Positions 34,738-44,662 of a stretch of DNA of 64,000 bases are shown here, piece by piece. Numbering within the stretch: position 1 is the stretch's first letter; the number at the start of each line of letters is the position of its first letter. The notes under the pieces were generated by a model, which made no database searches, was not told where the DNA came from, and saw only the letters and a program-made list of their open reading frames with translations. The translations under genes and the position numbers were made by a program. The DNA is from Actinomyces sp. oral taxon 897 (GTDB lineage Bacteria > Actinomycetota > Actinomycetes > Actinomycetales > Actinomycetaceae). The stretch covers positions 992,001-1,056,000 of the forward strand of contig NZ_CP027236.1 of NCBI RefSeq assembly GCF_002999235.1, in the 5' to 3' direction.

Positions 34738-36749
34738 CTCGTCTCACCGTCCTTTCCGCTCGTGGCGTCCTGGTCCGGGGCGTCCCCGGCCTCCTGGTCG
34801 ACGTCGTCCTGCGGCTCGGCGTCGCGGCCGCGGGAGGCCTTGCGACGGGCCAGGGAGGCCATGGAGGTCTCGACGACCCTCTGGCGTCCCCGGCCGTAGG
34901 CGGCCAGGCTGCGGGCGCCCAGGTGCTCGGGGTCCAGGCCCGAGAGCCGGTGGCCCTCGCCGAAGAAGCGGAAGCGCAGGATCCACACCATCATGGGATG
35001 GGTGAACAGGATAATGACCCCCAGGTCCACGATGGTGGTCACCCCCAGGGTGAAGGCGAATCCCTGCACCCCGCCGACCGCCAGGAAGTAGAGGACCACG
35101 GCGGCCACCAGGTTGACGGCGTCGGAGACCACGATGGTCTGCCGGGCGTGACGCCAGCCCTCGTCCACGGCGGCCACCAGGGTACGGCCGTGACGGACCT
35201 CGTCACGGACCCGCTCGAAGTAGATAATGAAGGAGTCCACCGTGATACCGATGGAGATAATGAGTCCGGCCACCCCGGCCAGGGACAGGCGGTACCCCAT
35301 GGACCAGGACAGGGCCGCGATCACCAGGTAGGTCGCGGCGGCGGCTATGACCAGGGAGGCCACCGCCACGACCGACAGTCCCCGGTACTGCCAGGCCAGG
35401 TAGAGGATAATGAGCAGGAAGCCGACCATTCCGGCAATGAGGCCGTTGCTCAGCTGCTCGGTCCCCAGGGTGGCCGAGATCTGCTGCTCGGACTGGACGG
35501 TGAAGCTCAGCGGCAGGGAGCCGAAGGAGAGCTGGTTGGCCAGGGTACGGGCCTGGGCCTGGGTGAAGCTGCCGGAGATCTGCACCCGTCCGTTGGTAAT
35601 GGGGCTCTTGACGTCCGGGGAGAAGCCGGAGGCCATAATGGTCAGTCCGTCCAGGACGATGGCGAACTCGGCCTTCTGCTGGTTGACCTGGGCCTGCGGG
35701 TTGGCCTGGCCGGAGGAGCTCTTGGCGCCGGCGGCGTCGCGGTAGGCCAGGAGCCGCTTGGAGACGGCGGCGAACTGGCTGGTGCCCTCGGAGTCGAACT
35801 CCAGGCTGACCACCCACTTGTTGGTGGTGCTCCCCTGGCTCGTGGTCTCCAGGCCCGAGGTGGCGTTGGCGATGTTCGTGCCCGCGATGTCGGCCGGGCC
35901 CAGGAGGTAGACCGTGCCCGACCCGTCCTTGGCGCAGGAGATGACGGCCTTGGCGGGGTCCTGGGTGGAGCCGGTGAGGTTGTGCTCGGCGGTGCAGTCC
36001 GTCATGGCCGCGTCGTAGATCATCTGCTCGGTGATCCAGGAGTCCGAGGAGTTGTCCTCGCTGGTGGACGGCAGGGGGTCGGAGGAGATCGTGCCGTCCT
36101 TGTTGACGTCCGCCAGGGCGGTGGCCACCTGCTCGGGGGTGACGGTGGCCGGTGCGGTGGGCGCCGGGGTGGTCGGCTCGGCGGCCGGGGTGGTGGGCTC
36201 ACCAGCGGGCTCGGCCGGCTCGGTGGACTCCGTGGGCTCGGCGTCAGGCGCCGGGGTGGTCGGCTCCGCGCTGGGCTCCGCGCTCGCCTCGGGGCTGGCG
36301 GAGGCCGCCGCCTTGGCCGCGGCCTGGTTACGGGCCTGGGCGATGGCGGAGGCCGAGCCGCGCAGGATGCGGATGACGGGACGGAAGTACAGGACCGCGG
36401 AGGTGCGTACGAGCTCCAGGGTCTCCTGGCTCGGGGTCCCCGGCAGGGAGACGACGATGTTCTGGCCGCCCTGGCGGGAGATCTGGGCCTCGGCCACGCC
36501 GGAGGCGTCCACGCGCTGGCGGATGATCTCAATAGCCTGGTCGACGTCCTGGTCCGTGATCTCCGAGCCGTCGGAGGTGGTGGGCGTCAGGATGATCTGG
36601 GTCCCTCCCTCCAGGTCCAGGGCCAGTCCCGGGGTCAGGGAGGCCCGGCCCGTCACGGAGCCGGCGACGAGGGCGCCGTAGCCCAGGGCGAGTAGGAGGA
36701 ATATCGTCAGGAGCCTGCGTCCTGGGTGCTTGGTCTGTGGAGTGGCCAC
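34734..36749 (-). CDS. secD: Protein-export membrane protein SecD
   Basis: 671 residues, GTG start with AGGAAAG upstream. It has an N-terminal membrane helix, LTPGLALDLEGGTQIIL, a large extracytoplasmic region (P1 domain), then five C-terminal helices with GLIISIGITVDSFIIYFERVRDEVRHG (RND/SecD motif). Residues about 145-205 form a Ser/Pro/Thr/Glu-rich low-complexity insertion with repeats of EPTTPA within the extracytoplasmic region. The C-terminus is charged and acidic. It works with SecF, encoded in overlap. YajC is encoded 87 nt upstream. Confidence 0.95.
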   Translation of the reverse strand: MATPQTKHPGRRLLTIFLLLALGYGALVAGSVTGRASLTPGLALDLEGGTQIILTPTTSDGSEITDQDVDQAIEIIRQRVDASGVAEAQISRQGGQNIVVSLPGTPSQETLELVRTSAVLYFRPVIRILRGSASAIAQARNQAAAKAAASASPEASAEPSAEPTTPAPDAEPTESTEPAEPAGEPTTPAAEPTTPAPTAPATVTPEQVATALADVNKDGTISSDPLPSTSEDNSSDSWITEQMIYDAAMTDCTAEHNLTGSTQDPAKAVISCAKDGSGTVYLLGPADIAGTNIANATSGLETTSQGSTTNKWVVSLEFDSEGTSQFAAVSKRLLAYRDAAGAKSSSGQANPQAQVNQQKAEFAIVLDGLTIMASGFSPDVKSPITNGRVQISGSFTQAQARTLANQLSFGSLPLSFTVQSEQQISATLGTEQLSNGLIAGMVGFLLIILYLAWQYRGLSVVAVASLVIAAAATYLVIAALSWSMGYRLSLAGVAGLIISIGITVDSFIIYFERVRDEVRHGRTLVAAVDEGWRHARQTIVVSDAVNLVAAVVLYFLAVGGVQGFAFTLGVTTIVDLGVIILFTHPMMVWILRFRFFGEGHRLSGLDPEHLGARSLAAYGRGRQRVVETSMASLARRKASRGRDAEPQDDVDQEAGDAPDQDATSGKDGETR

Positions 36750-36836
36750 AAGGTCTCTTTCCTGAAGTGGCCCGGGTCCTCGTCGACATCGGGCGGTAGC
36801 GGTTAAGGGAGTGAGGGTACTGGCCTCGGGCAGGGG

Positions 36837-37262
36837 TCAGCGGTCGTGGTTCTCCTGCTCGGCGGTGGCGGCCTCCGCGGCGTCCGTGGCGGCCTGCCCG
36901 GCAGCAGTGGCGGCAGCGTCCGCGGCATCCGCGGCGTCCGGGACGGCGTCAGGCTCCGTGCTGTCCGGGACCTGGTCGTCCTGGGAGTCGGTGACGGCGA
37001 AGGGCGGCTCCTCGGCGCCGGCGATAGAGCGCCTGTTCCACAGGGACTCGTCGCCCAGCGGGGTGGCCAGGGTGACCACGTCGCCGTCGACCTCGACCAC
37101 GGTGCCGTAGAAGCCGCCCACGGTACGCACCCAGTTGCCCGGTACCAGGGCCTCCTCGGTACGACGCTCCTGCTCCGCCTGCGCCTTGCGCTGCTGCCGC
37201 CTGAGGAGCACGGACATCCCCCACATGGCGAGGATCATGATGGCAAGGGTCATGAGCATCAT
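36837..37262 (-). CDS. yajC: Preprotein translocase subunit YajC
   Basis: 141 residues from ATG 37262. One N-terminal membrane helix (MLMTLAIMILAMWGMSVLL) is followed by RRQQRKAQAEQERRTEEALVPGNWVRTVGGFYGTVVEVDGD, the YajC signature, and an Ala/Asp-rich acidic tail. It is a small accessory subunit of the SecDF complex. Longer upstream starts are possible but would precede the hydrophobic helix by about 20 residues. It lies upstream of secD and downstream of ruvB, the normal actinobacterial order. Confidence 0.93.
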   Translation of the reverse strand: MMLMTLAIMILAMWGMSVLLRRQQRKAQAEQERRTEEALVPGNWVRTVGGFYGTVVEVDGDVVTLATPLGDESLWNRRSIAGAEEPPFAVTDSQDDQVPDSTEPDAVPDAADAADAAATAAGQAATDAAEAATAEQENHDR

Positions 37263-37383
37263 TGAAACGGTTCCTATCGTGGTCGCGGGCCGGGGTCGGA
37301 CAGTCCCCCAGAGTCTAGCCATCGTGCTGGCCCACAGGAAAAACCTCCGTCACCCACCGCCCCGCCCGCGCACCGGCCCGGGC

Positions 37384-38409
37384 TCAGGTGAAGAGCACAC
37401 CCTCGGCCGGGACCGCCAGCCCCAGGTGGGCGTAGGCGGCCGGGGTCGCCGCCCGGCCCCGGGGGGTACGGACCACCAGGCCCTCACGCACCAGGTAGGG
37501 CTCGGCCACGGTCTCCACGGTCTCCGGCTCCTCCCCCACGCTGACCGCCAGCGTGGTCAAACCCACAGGCCCGCCGCCGAACCGTGAGCACAGGGCGGTA
37601 AGGACCTGCCGGTCGAGACGGTCCAGCCCCAGGGCGTCCACCTCGAAGACCTCCAAGGCGCCGCGGGCGGCCTGAAGGTCCAGGCGCCCGGGGGTGCCGT
37701 GGACCTCGGCCCAGTCCTGGACCCGGCGCAGCAGGCGGTTGGCAATGCGCGGCGTGCCCCGCGAGCGGCTGGCGAGCTCGGCGGCCGCGTCGGCGTCCAG
37801 GCTCACCCCCAGCAGCCCGGCGCTGCGGGCCAGGATACGGGCCAGCTCCGCCGGGTCGTAGTAGTCCAGGTGCCCGGTGAAGCCGAAGCGGTCCCGCAGG
37901 GGCGCGGGCAGCAGCCCGGCCCGGGTGGTGGCCCCCACCACGGTGAAGGGCGGCAGCGCCAGGGGGATGGAGGTGGCCCCGGGGCCCTTGCCCACCACCA
38001 CGTCCACCCGGTAGTCCTCCATGGCCAGGTAGAGCATCTCCTCGGCGGTGCGGGCCAGGCGGTGGATCTCGTCGATAAAGAGGACGTCGCCCTCCTCCAG
38101 GGAGGACAGGATGGCGGCCAGGTCCCCGGCGTGCTGGACCGCCGGCCCGGAGGTCAGGCGCAGGCTGCCCCCGACCTCGGCGGCGATAATCATGGCCAGG
38201 GTGGTCTTGCCCAGCCCGGGCGGCCCGGAGAGCAGGACGTGGTCGGGCGTGGTGCCCCGGGCCAGGGCCGCGCGCAGGACCACGGAGAGCTGGGTGCGCA
38301 CGACCTCCTGGCCGGTGAAGTCCTCCAGGCGCCTAGGACGCAGCGCGGCCTCGGCGGCCCGCTCGGTGGCGTCCGCCGCCCCGCCCACGAGGCGGGCGTC
38401 CTCAGCCAC
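37384..38409 (-). CDS. ruvB: Holliday junction branch-migration ATPase RuvB
   Basis: 341-residue AAA+ motor. [19 protein letters not shown], Walker [10 protein letters not shown], Walker [11 protein letters not shown], sensor 1 GATTRAGLL and the arginine-finger region PLRDRFGF are intact, with a C-terminal winged helix. GTG start overlaps the ruvA stop by 8 nt. It drives branch migration with RuvA; RuvC resolves the junction. Confidence 0.96.
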   Translation of the reverse strand: MAEDARLVGGAADATERAAEAALRPRRLEDFTGQEVVRTQLSVVLRAALARGTTPDHVLLSGPPGLGKTTLAMIIAAEVGGSLRLTSGPAVQHAGDLAAILSSLEEGDVLFIDEIHRLARTAEEMLYLAMEDYRVDVVVGKGPGATSIPLALPPFTVVGATTRAGLLPAPLRDRFGFTGHLDYYDPAELARILARSAGLLGVSLDADAAAELASRSRGTPRIANRLLRRVQDWAEVHGTPGRLDLQAARGALEVFEVDALGLDRLDRQVLTALCSRFGGGPVGLTTLAVSVGEEPETVETVAEPYLVREGLVVRTPRGRAATPAAYAHLGLAVPAEGVLFT

Positions 38410-39034
38410 GGCGTCCCCCGCCGAGCCACCTCAGTGAGGCGCGCAGCAGCTCGGGGACAGAGGGCTCCTGGGCGGACGGCTCCTCCTGGTAGGCGGCCTC
38501 GACGGCGGCCACGGCCTGGGTGGCGGTGGCCTCGTTCCAGCCCAGCTGGACCAGGGCGGCCACGACGTCGGCGTTGGCCCCTGCAGGCGGGGGCGCCGCG
38601 GGCTCCTCGCTGCGGGCCGGGGCAGGGCCGGTGGCCGGACCGAGGCGGTCGCCGACGTCGATAATGACGCGCTGGGCGCCCTTGGGGCCCAGGCCCGGCA
38701 CCCGGGTGAGGGCCGCCACGTCCTGGCTGGCGACGGCGCGGCGCAGGGCGTCGGGGGTGTGGACGGCGAGCATGGCCAGGGCCAGCTTGGCCCCCACGCC
38801 CTTGGCGGTCAGGAGCACGCGGAAGGCGTCACGCTCGTCGGCCTCGGAGAAGCCGTAGAGGGTCTGGGAGTCCTCCCGCACAATGAGCTCGGTGTGCAGC
38901 CGGGTCTCCTCCCCCACCCGTAGCGAGGCCAGGGTGGCCGGGGTGGCGAGGACCCGGTAGCCCACGCCCGCGCACTCCACGACGGCGTCAGTGAGGCTGA
39001 GGGTCAGGACGGTCCCGTGCAGGGAGGCGATCAT
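38402..39034 (-). CDS. ruvA: Holliday junction-binding protein RuvA
   Basis: 210 residues from ATG 39034 (GGAG 5-8 nt upstream). [28 protein letters not shown] is the OB-fold start, then helix-hairpin-helix motifs ([32 protein letters not shown]), a Pro/Ala linker and a C-terminal domain III that contacts RuvB. It forms the tetramer that cradles the Holliday junction. A LexA-type box lies 17 bp upstream, so ruvAB is probably SOS-inducible. Confidence 0.96.
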   Translation of the reverse strand: MIASLHGTVLTLSLTDAVVECAGVGYRVLATPATLASLRVGEETRLHTELIVREDSQTLYGFSEADERDAFRVLLTAKGVGAKLALAMLAVHTPDALRRAVASQDVAALTRVPGLGPKGAQRVIIDVGDRLGPATGPAPARSEEPAAPPPAGANADVVAALVQLGWNEATATQAVAAVEAAYQEEPSAQEPSVPELLRASLRWLGGGRRG

Positions 39035-39050
39035 GTCACTCCGATCGGTT

Positions 39051-39064
39051 CGAACGGCTGTTCG
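39051..39064 (-). promoter_or_regulatory. SOS box (LexA-binding site) upstream of ruvA
   Basis: CGAACGGCTGTTCG is an exact match to the Gram-positive SOS consensus CGAAC-N4-GTTCG. With its flanks it reads TCGAAC-GGCT-GTTCGC, 11 of 12 conserved positions of the mycobacterial box. It sits 17 bp before the ruvA start, in the ruvC-ruvA gap, so LexA would control ruvAB independently of ruvC. Confidence 0.85.
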
Positions 39065-39228
39065 CCAGCCTAGCAGCAAGCCCGCTGTCACCCCACCCCG
39101 CCGCCCCCGCGGACGGGACGGGCGCCGGCATTAAGAGGCCGACCCCTGACGCCAGGCACCGGCCTCGGCCCCGCGGACGGGCGTCCACGGTCCCCGGGGA
39201 GGCCGGGCAGGTCGGGGAGCTGGCGGGC

Positions 39229-39894
39229 TCAGGGGCGGGAGCGACGGGGGTCCACGGCGCCGGTCCGACGGGCGGCGGCCTGGGCCGCGGCCCACTGGCG
39301 CTGGGCGGGGGTACGGGCGCGGACCCGCACGGAGCCCCCGGCGGAGACCATCTCGGTGGCCCCGTCCACGCCCGTCCCGCCTCCGCGCCAGCCGTGGCAG
39401 ATGGCCTGGGCCAGGGCGTCGGCGGCGTCGGCCGGGGAGGGGGGCGCCTTCAGGCCGAGGATGCGCGCCACCATGGCCCCCACCTGGGACTTGTCCGCGC
39501 TGCCCGAGCCGGTCACCGCCGCCTTGGCCTCACTGGGTGTGTGCTGTGCCACCTCCAGGCCCGCCCTGGCCCCGGCGACCATGGCCACGCCCATGACCTG
39601 GGCCACGGAGATGACCGAGCGCAGGTTGTCCTGGGCGAAGACCCGCTCGACGGACACCGAGGTGGGGCCCAGGCGGGCGATCCAGTCATCCAGGGCGCGG
39701 GCGATGGTCAGCAGGCGCAGCTCAGGGCTCTGGGAGGGCGGGGTGCGCACCACCCCGACCTCGACCAGGCGCACCCGTCGGCGCGGGTCAATGTCCACAC
39801 ACCCCAGCCCGCAGCGTGTCAGCCCCGGATCCACCCCCATGACCCGCTGCTGGGCCACGAGGGCGTGCCCGGAGGCGGGGCTAGGCGGGACCAC
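39229..39894 (-). CDS. ruvC: Holliday junction resolvase RuvC
   Basis: 221 residues as drawn from GTG 39894. The catalytic acidic residues are recognisable: Asp in [12 protein letters not shown], Glu in [11 protein letters not shown], and the DAADALA motif near the C-terminus. ATG 39840 (MGVDPG) is an alternative start that removes the first 18 weakly conserved residues; neither has a clear RBS. The tail after HGWRGG is an extra 40 residues rich in Ala/Arg. It cuts symmetric strands at junctions moved by RuvAB. Confidence 0.93.
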   Translation of the reverse strand: MVPPSPASGHALVAQQRVMGVDPGLTRCGLGCVDIDPRRRVRLVEVGVVRTPPSQSPELRLLTIARALDDWIARLGPTSVSVERVFAQDNLRSVISVAQVMGVAMVAGARAGLEVAQHTPSEAKAAVTGSGSADKSQVGAMVARILGLKAPPSPADAADALAQAICHGWRGGGTGVDGATEMVSAGGSVRVRARTPAQRQWAAAQAAARRTGAVDPRRSRP

Positions 39895-39930
39895 GCCGGG
39901 TACCGGCAGGTGGGAGCGGGCGGGCGGGCC

Positions 39931-40692
39931 TCACTCGTCGGGCTCGAGCTGGGCGGCGACCTCGGCGGAGATGTCCACGGAGGTGAAGACGTTCTGGACG
40001 TCGTCGGAGTCCTCCAGGGCGTCCACCAGGCGCAGGACCCTGCGGGCGCCGTCGGCGTCGACCTCGACCTTGGTGCCGGCCACGAACTGGACCTCAGCGG
40101 ACTCGTAGTCCATGCCCGCGTCGGTCAGGGCGGTGCGTACCGCCACCAGGTTGCCCGGATCGCAGTAGATCTCGAAGGACTCGGCGCCCTCCTCGATCTC
40201 CTCGGCACCGGCGTCCAGGACGGCCATGAGGACGGAGTCCTCGTCCACGCCGTCGGTCCTGGCCACCTCGACCACGCCCTTGCGGGTGAAGTTGTAGGCC
40301 ACGGACCCGGGGTCGGCCAGGTTGCCGCCGTTACGGGAGAAGGCCACGCGCACGTCGGAGGCCGCGCGGTTGCGGTTGTCGGTCAGGCACTCCACCAGGA
40401 AGGCCACGCCCCCGGGCCCGTAGCCCTCGTACATAATGGTCTGCCAGTCCGCTCCCCCGGCCTCCTCGCCGCTGCCGCGCCTGACGGCGCGGGTGATGTT
40501 GTCGGCGGGTACGGAGTTCTTCTTGGCCTTCTGGATGGCGTCGTACAGGGTGGGGTTGCCGGTGGGGTCACCGCCGCCGGTGCGCGCGGCGACCTCGATG
40601 TTCTTGATCAGGCGCGCGAAGAGCTTGCCGCGCTTGGCGTCAATGGCGGCCTTCTTGTGCTTGGTGGTGGCCCACTTGGAGTGACCCGACAT
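39931..40692 (-). CDS. YebC/PmpR-family protein
   Basis: 253 residues with the invariant start [32 protein letters not shown], then [14 protein letters not shown] [25 protein letters not shown] and a conserved acidic C-terminus. GGAGCAC precedes the ATG. Family members act as transcription regulators or, as found more recently for some, relieve ribosome pausing at proline-rich stretches. Conserved position between pdxT and ruvC. Confidence 0.95.
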   Translation of the reverse strand: MSGHSKWATTKHKKAAIDAKRGKLFARLIKNIEVAARTGGGDPTGNPTLYDAIQKAKKNSVPADNITRAVRRGSGEEAGGADWQTIMYEGYGPGGVAFLVECLTDNRNRAASDVRVAFSRNGGNLADPGSVAYNFTRKGVVEVARTDGVDEDSVLMAVLDAGAEEIEEGAESFEIYCDPGNLVAVRTALTDAGMDYESAEVQFVAGTKVEVDADGARRVLRLVDALEDSDDVQNVFTSVDISAEVAAQLEPDE

Positions 40693-40778
40693 GTGTGCTC
40701 CTTGGGAGTCGGCGGTAGAGGGCGCCCCCGCGGCGGCCAGCGGGCCTGGCGGGTGCGCAGGGCGCGTCCGGGCGCTGC

Positions 40779-41501
40779 TCAGGCCCGGTGCGTCACCATG
40801 GCGACGAAGACGTCGTGGACCCGGCTCTCGCCCCCGACCTCCGGGTGGAAGGAGGTGGCGAGCAGGGGACCCTGACGAACCGCGACAATCCTACCGCCCG
40901 CACCCCCCTGGCCCTCACCAGCGCGTCCGGCCCGGGTGGTGGCCAGGACCTCGACGTCCGCGCCCACGGACTCCACCCAGGGGGCGCGGATGAAGACCGC
41001 GTGCAGGGGACGGCTGGCGCTGGCACCCAGGGCGGGGGCGTCCAGGTCCTCCTCGTAGGAGTCCACCTGGCGTCCGAAGGCGTTGCGCCTCACGGTCATG
41101 TCAATGCCGCCGACGGTGGCCTGCCCCTCCTCCAGGCCCAGGGCGCGGTCGGCCAGCAGGATCATGCCGGCGCAGGAGCCGTAGGCGGGCAGTCCGGCGC
41201 GCAGGAGGGCCCGCAGGGGCTCGAGCATGCCGAAGCCGGTCAGCAGGGTGCTCATGGTGGTGGACTCCCCGCCGGGCAGGACAATGCCGTCAAGCCTCTG
41301 CCCCGGGGCGTCCCCCAGGTCGCGGGCGCGGCGCACGGTCACGGGGCGGGCGCCCGCGGCCTGGAGGGCCAGGGCGTGCTCGCGCACGTCCCCCTGGAGG
41401 GCCAGGACGCCGATGGTGGGCCGGGAGCCCGCCGGGGCGGGTGCGGGGAAGAGGGCGCGCGGGTTGAGCGCGTCCATGGTCTGGGCGGGGACACGGTCCA
41501 C
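40779..41501 (-). CDS. pdxT: Pyridoxal 5'-phosphate synthase glutaminase subunit PdxT
   Basis: 240 residues from GTG 41501, which has GGGAGG five nt upstream; ATG 41477 is an alternative. [17 protein letters not shown] begins the fold, GGESTTM is the oxyanion region, the nucleophile lies in [12 protein letters not shown], and the His-Glu pair in TSFHPEVG. A Gly/Arg-rich insert ([15 protein letters not shown]) interrupts the segment before IVAVRQG. It releases ammonia from glutamine and channels it to PdxS, encoded upstream with a NUDIX gene in between. Confidence 0.93.
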   Translation of the reverse strand: MDRVPAQTMDALNPRALFPAPAPAGSRPTIGVLALQGDVREHALALQAAGARPVTVRRARDLGDAPGQRLDGIVLPGGESTTMSTLLTGFGMLEPLRALLRAGLPAYGSCAGMILLADRALGLEEGQATVGGIDMTVRRNAFGRQVDSYEEDLDAPALGASASRPLHAVFIRAPWVESVGADVEVLATTRAGRAGEGQGGAGGRIVAVRQGPLLATSFHPEVGGESRVHDVFVAMVTHRA

Positions 41502-41530
41502 GGGTTCCTCCCGGTGCTCACGGTTACTGG

Positions 41531-42301
41531 TCACGACGTCGCCCGGCCCCCACCCGACCGCGTCCCGCCCGCGGCCACCTGGGCCAGGAGCTCGGCGTCC
41601 GGTGGCTCGGTGAGGTCCAGGGGCCTGCCGTCCCAGCCGGCACGCAGGGAGCCGACGAGCCCGGGGACGGCGCTGGGGTAGATCTCCCAGCCGGTCCTGC
41701 GGGCGGCGTCGAGCTCGGCGGGCGTCCACCAGGATATGGAGTCCACGGCGTCGCGCTCCAGCTGGGTCCACCCCGCCTGCTCCAGGGCCAGGGGGCCACT
41801 CAGGCGCAGGAGGAAGAAGACCTCGTCCTGGCGGCAGGTCACGGTGGCGAAGCGGAAGACGGCGTCGCGCCGGGCCACGGGCCCCTCCAGGTCCGCGGGG
41901 TCGACGACGATCCCGGACTCCTCGGCCAGCTCGCGGGCGGCGGCCTGGCGGTCCGTCTCCCCCGGCTGGATGCCGCCCCCGGGGGTGAAGACCCAGGAGT
42001 GGGCGGGGTCGGCCACGTCGTGGCCGGTCATGAGGAGGGCCAGGCCGTCGGCAGTGAGCACCAGGACGCGGGCGGCCCGCCGGAAGGGCAGGCCGCCGGG
42101 GCCGAGCCCCCACTCACCGGGGTCCACGTGCCGGTCCCAGTCCTTAGGGACCAGGGTGGGGTGGCGTCCGTCGGGGGTGAGCCCGGCCCCCGCTGCCGGA
42201 CCCGTCGTCCCCGCAGCGGGGGTCGTGAGGCCGCCGGCCCCGCACGACGGGGTACCGCCCCCCGGCCCGGTCAGGCCGCCGGCCCCGGTACCGGGGCTCA
42301 C
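41531..42301 (-). CDS. NUDIX hydrolase
   Basis: 256 residues; GTG 42301 overlaps the pdxS stop by 4 nt (GTGA). The NUDIX box is complete: [25 protein letters not shown]. The first 45 residues are a Gly/Pro/Ala/Thr low-complexity tail, and a conserved [19 protein letters not shown] region surrounds the fold. It hydrolyses a nucleoside-diphosphate-linked substrate, not identified here. Its place between pdxS and pdxT, translationally coupled to pdxS, is unusual because these two usually adjoin. Confidence 0.88.
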   Translation of the reverse strand: MSPGTGAGGLTGPGGGTPSCGAGGLTTPAAGTTGPAAGAGLTPDGRHPTLVPKDWDRHVDPGEWGLGPGGLPFRRAARVLVLTADGLALLMTGHDVADPAHSWVFTPGGGIQPGETDRQAAARELAEESGIVVDPADLEGPVARRDAVFRFATVTCRQDEVFFLLRLSGPLALEQAGWTQLERDAVDSISWWTPAELDAARRTGWEIYPSAVPGLVGSLRAGWDGRPLDLTEPPDAELLAQVAAGGTRSGGGRATS

Positions 42302-43194
42302 CAGCCGCGCTCGGCCAGGCGGTGGGGCTGGGGGATCTCCTCGACGTTAATGCCCACCATGGCCTCCCCCAGGCCGCGGGAGACCTCGGCGACGACGTCG
42401 GGGTCGTCGAACTGGGCGGTGGCGCGCACAATGGCCGCGGCGCGCCTGGCGGGGTCGCCGGACTTGAAGATGCCCGAGCCCACGAACACGCCCTCGGCGC
42501 CCATCTGCATCATCATGGCGGCGTCGGCCGGGGTGGCGATGCCGCCGGCGGTGAACAGGACCACGGGCAGGCTCCCGGTGCGGGCCACCTCGGCCACCAG
42601 CTCGTAGGGGGCGCCGAGCTCCTTGGCGGCCACGTACAGCTCGTCGGCGGGCAGGGAGGTCAGGCGGCGGATCTCGTCGCGGATGGTGCGCATGTGGGTC
42701 ACCGCGTTGGAGACGTCGCCGGTGCCGGCCTCGCCCTTGGAGCGGATCATGGCCGCGCCCTCGGTAATGCGTCGCAGCGCCTCGCCCAGGTTCGTGGCCC
42801 CGCACACGAAGGGCACGGTGAAGGCGTGCTTGTCAATGTGGTGGGAGTAGTCGGCCGGGGTGAGCACCTCGGACTCGTCAATGTAGTCCACGCCCAGGGA
42901 CTGGAGGACCTGGGCCTCCACGAAGTGGCCGATACGGGCCTTGGCCATGACCGGGATGGAGACGGCCTCGATAATGCCGGTAATGAGGTCGGGGTCGCTC
43001 ATACGGGCCACGCCCCCCTGGGCGCGGATGTCGGCGGGGACGCGCTCCAGGGCCATGACGGCCACGGCCCCGGCGTCCTGGGCGACACGCGCCTGCTCGG
43101 GGGTGACGACGTCCATAATGACGCCGCCCTTGAGCATGTCGGCCATGCCGCGCTTGACGGTCAGGGTTCCGGTGGCAGGGGGCGTGCTGGTCAT
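42298..43194 (-). CDS. pdxS: Pyridoxal 5'-phosphate synthase subunit PdxS
   Basis: 298-residue TIM-barrel that makes PLP from ribose 5-phosphate, glyceraldehyde 3-phosphate and ammonia from Pdx[36 protein letters not shown] is invariant, and the catalytic lysines lie in [10 protein letters not shown] and [13 protein letters not shown]. The ATG follows GAGGACACAGAT. Identity and completeness are clear. Confidence 0.98.
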   Translation of the reverse strand: MTSTPPATGTLTVKRGMADMLKGGVIMDVVTPEQARVAQDAGAVAVMALERVPADIRAQGGVARMSDPDLITGIIEAVSIPVMAKARIGHFVEAQVLQSLGVDYIDESEVLTPADYSHHIDKHAFTVPFVCGATNLGEALRRITEGAAMIRSKGEAGTGDVSNAVTHMRTIRDEIRRLTSLPADELYVAAKELGAPYELVAEVARTGSLPVVLFTAGGIATPADAAMMMQMGAEGVFVGSGIFKSGDPARRAAAIVRATAQFDDPDVVAEVSRGLGEAMVGINVEEIPQPHRLAERGW

Positions 43195-43256
43195 ATCTGT
43201 GTCCTCGGGGTCGGGGCGGCGCGCGGGGGCGACGCCGTCAGGAGCAGCCTAGTCCG

Positions 43257-44573
43257 TCAGGTGCGTGCGTCCAAGAAGGCACGTCGCGACCGGGCGAGCT
43301 CCTCCAGGAGCCTGTGCTCGGCGTCGGCGTAGTCGCTCTCGGCGTGCCCGTTCATGGCGCGCTGGCGGAGCTGGGCCAGGTCCACGGCCGCCTTCTGGAA
43401 CCTCTTCATGGCCTTGCCCGCCGCCGGCCCCCGGTTACGGGCCCACCGTCGGGCCTGACGGCGCCCCGTCCCGGTGGTGAGCATGGTGATCTCGGCACCG
43501 GTGAGCCAGGAGGCCCGGGAGTAGTCGGCCAGGCGCGAGGCCATGGCCCTGCGCTCCATCTGGCGCAGGAGCACGATGCCGCCGATCCACATGAGGAAGA
43601 CGGGGATCTCGACCGCCAGCAGGACCGGGGTCGACAGGCTGGCGATGACACCGTTCCAGAAGGCGTGCCCGCACACCGCCAGGGCGTAGCCCACCAGCGT
43701 CATCCACACCCAGGAGAAGCGTGAGCGCATGGTCGAGGCCAGCCCGACGGCGAACCCCGTGCAGGAGGTGAAGGTCAGGTGGGTGAAGGGTGTCATGATC
43801 CCACGGGCCAGGAAGGTCTCGAGGAGCTGGCTCCCGCCTGCGGACGGGTGGGTCTGGTCCAGCTGGTAGGCGCGGAAGAAGTACACGATGTTCTCGGAGA
43901 AGGCGAAGGCGCCGGCGATGACGCAGGCGTAGACGATGCCGTCCACCGGGCCGTTGAAGGTGCGTCTCCAGATAAAGAAGATGACCAGCACGCCCAGGCC
44001 CTTGGCCCCCTCCTCGAAGAGGGGTGCGGCAATGACCGCGCCGGCGGTCTCCCCCACCTCCGGGTCCCCCAGGGCCTCGGCCACGGTCCCCGACAGCCAG
44101 TCGTTGAGCAGCACGGCAATGACCACGCTCGTCCCGGCGCCCCACATAAAGGCCGTGACGAGCATGGCGGGGGGCTCAGGCTCCCACCGGTCGATCCACA
44201 GGACGGTCAGGAGCACGATCACCAGGGGCACCAGGGCCAGGGCGGCGGGCAGCACCAGCTGGCTGGCGTCCTTGACCGAGCGCACCATGTAGACCACGAA
44301 GCCCAGCAGCGCCAGCCCGCTGACGACCATAAGCAGGACCCCGACGACCTCGTTGCGGCGGCGCGCGCGCTGGGCCTGCGGGCTGGCCCAGCCCGGCACG
44401 CTCCCGCCGTACTGGTCGGGTGCGGTGCTGGTGCCGGTGGTGTAGGAGAAGTTGTAGGTACCGGCGGAGTAGCCCCAGCCGTTGTCACGGCGTGTAAAGC
44501 GCGAGGAGGTGCCCGTTGGGGGCAGGTGGGGGTCCCGGGGGGTCAGCGGTGCTGCCCCAGGTGCTGTGGTCAT
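43257..44573 (-). CDS. PrsW-family intramembrane glutamic metalloprotease
   Basis: 438 residues from ATG 44573 (AGGAG upstream). About eight membrane helices; the M82 signatures are present: FEEGAKGLGVLVIF, DGIVYACVIAGAFAFSENIVYFF and VCGHAFWNG, which supply the Glu and His residues of the active site. The N-terminal 80 residues are polar and Tyr/Gly/Ser-rich. The C-terminus is a cytoplasmic helical domain (LADYSRASWLTGAEITMLTTGTGRRQ). In Bacillus PrsW starts cleavage of anti-sigma factor RsiW; the substrate here is unknown. A second, degenerate paralogue is encoded just upstream. Confidence 0.85.
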   Translation of the reverse strand: MTTAPGAAPLTPRDPHLPPTGTSSRFTRRDNGWGYSAGTYNFSYTTGTSTAPDQYGGSVPGWASPQAQRARRRNEVVGVLLMVVSGLALLGFVVYMVRSVKDASQLVLPAALALVPLVIVLLTVLWIDRWEPEPPAMLVTAFMWGAGTSVVIAVLLNDWLSGTVAEALGDPEVGETAGAVIAAPLFEEGAKGLGVLVIFFIWRRTFNGPVDGIVYACVIAGAFAFSENIVYFFRAYQLDQTHPSAGGSQLLETFLARGIMTPFTHLTFTSCTGFAVGLASTMRSRFSWVWMTLVGYALAVCGHAFWNGVIASLSTPVLLAVEIPVFLMWIGGIVLLRQMERRAMASRLADYSRASWLTGAEITMLTTGTGRRQARRWARNRGPAAGKAMKRFQKAAVDLAQLRQRAMNGHAESDYADAEHRLLEELARSRRAFLDART

Positions 44574-44662
44574 GGGGATCTCCTGGTGGGTCGGGGGGCT
44601 TCTGGGTGACGGTACCGCGCAGACCGCCATTGTGTCTGCCCTGGGCAGCGTCTCCCCGGGCC

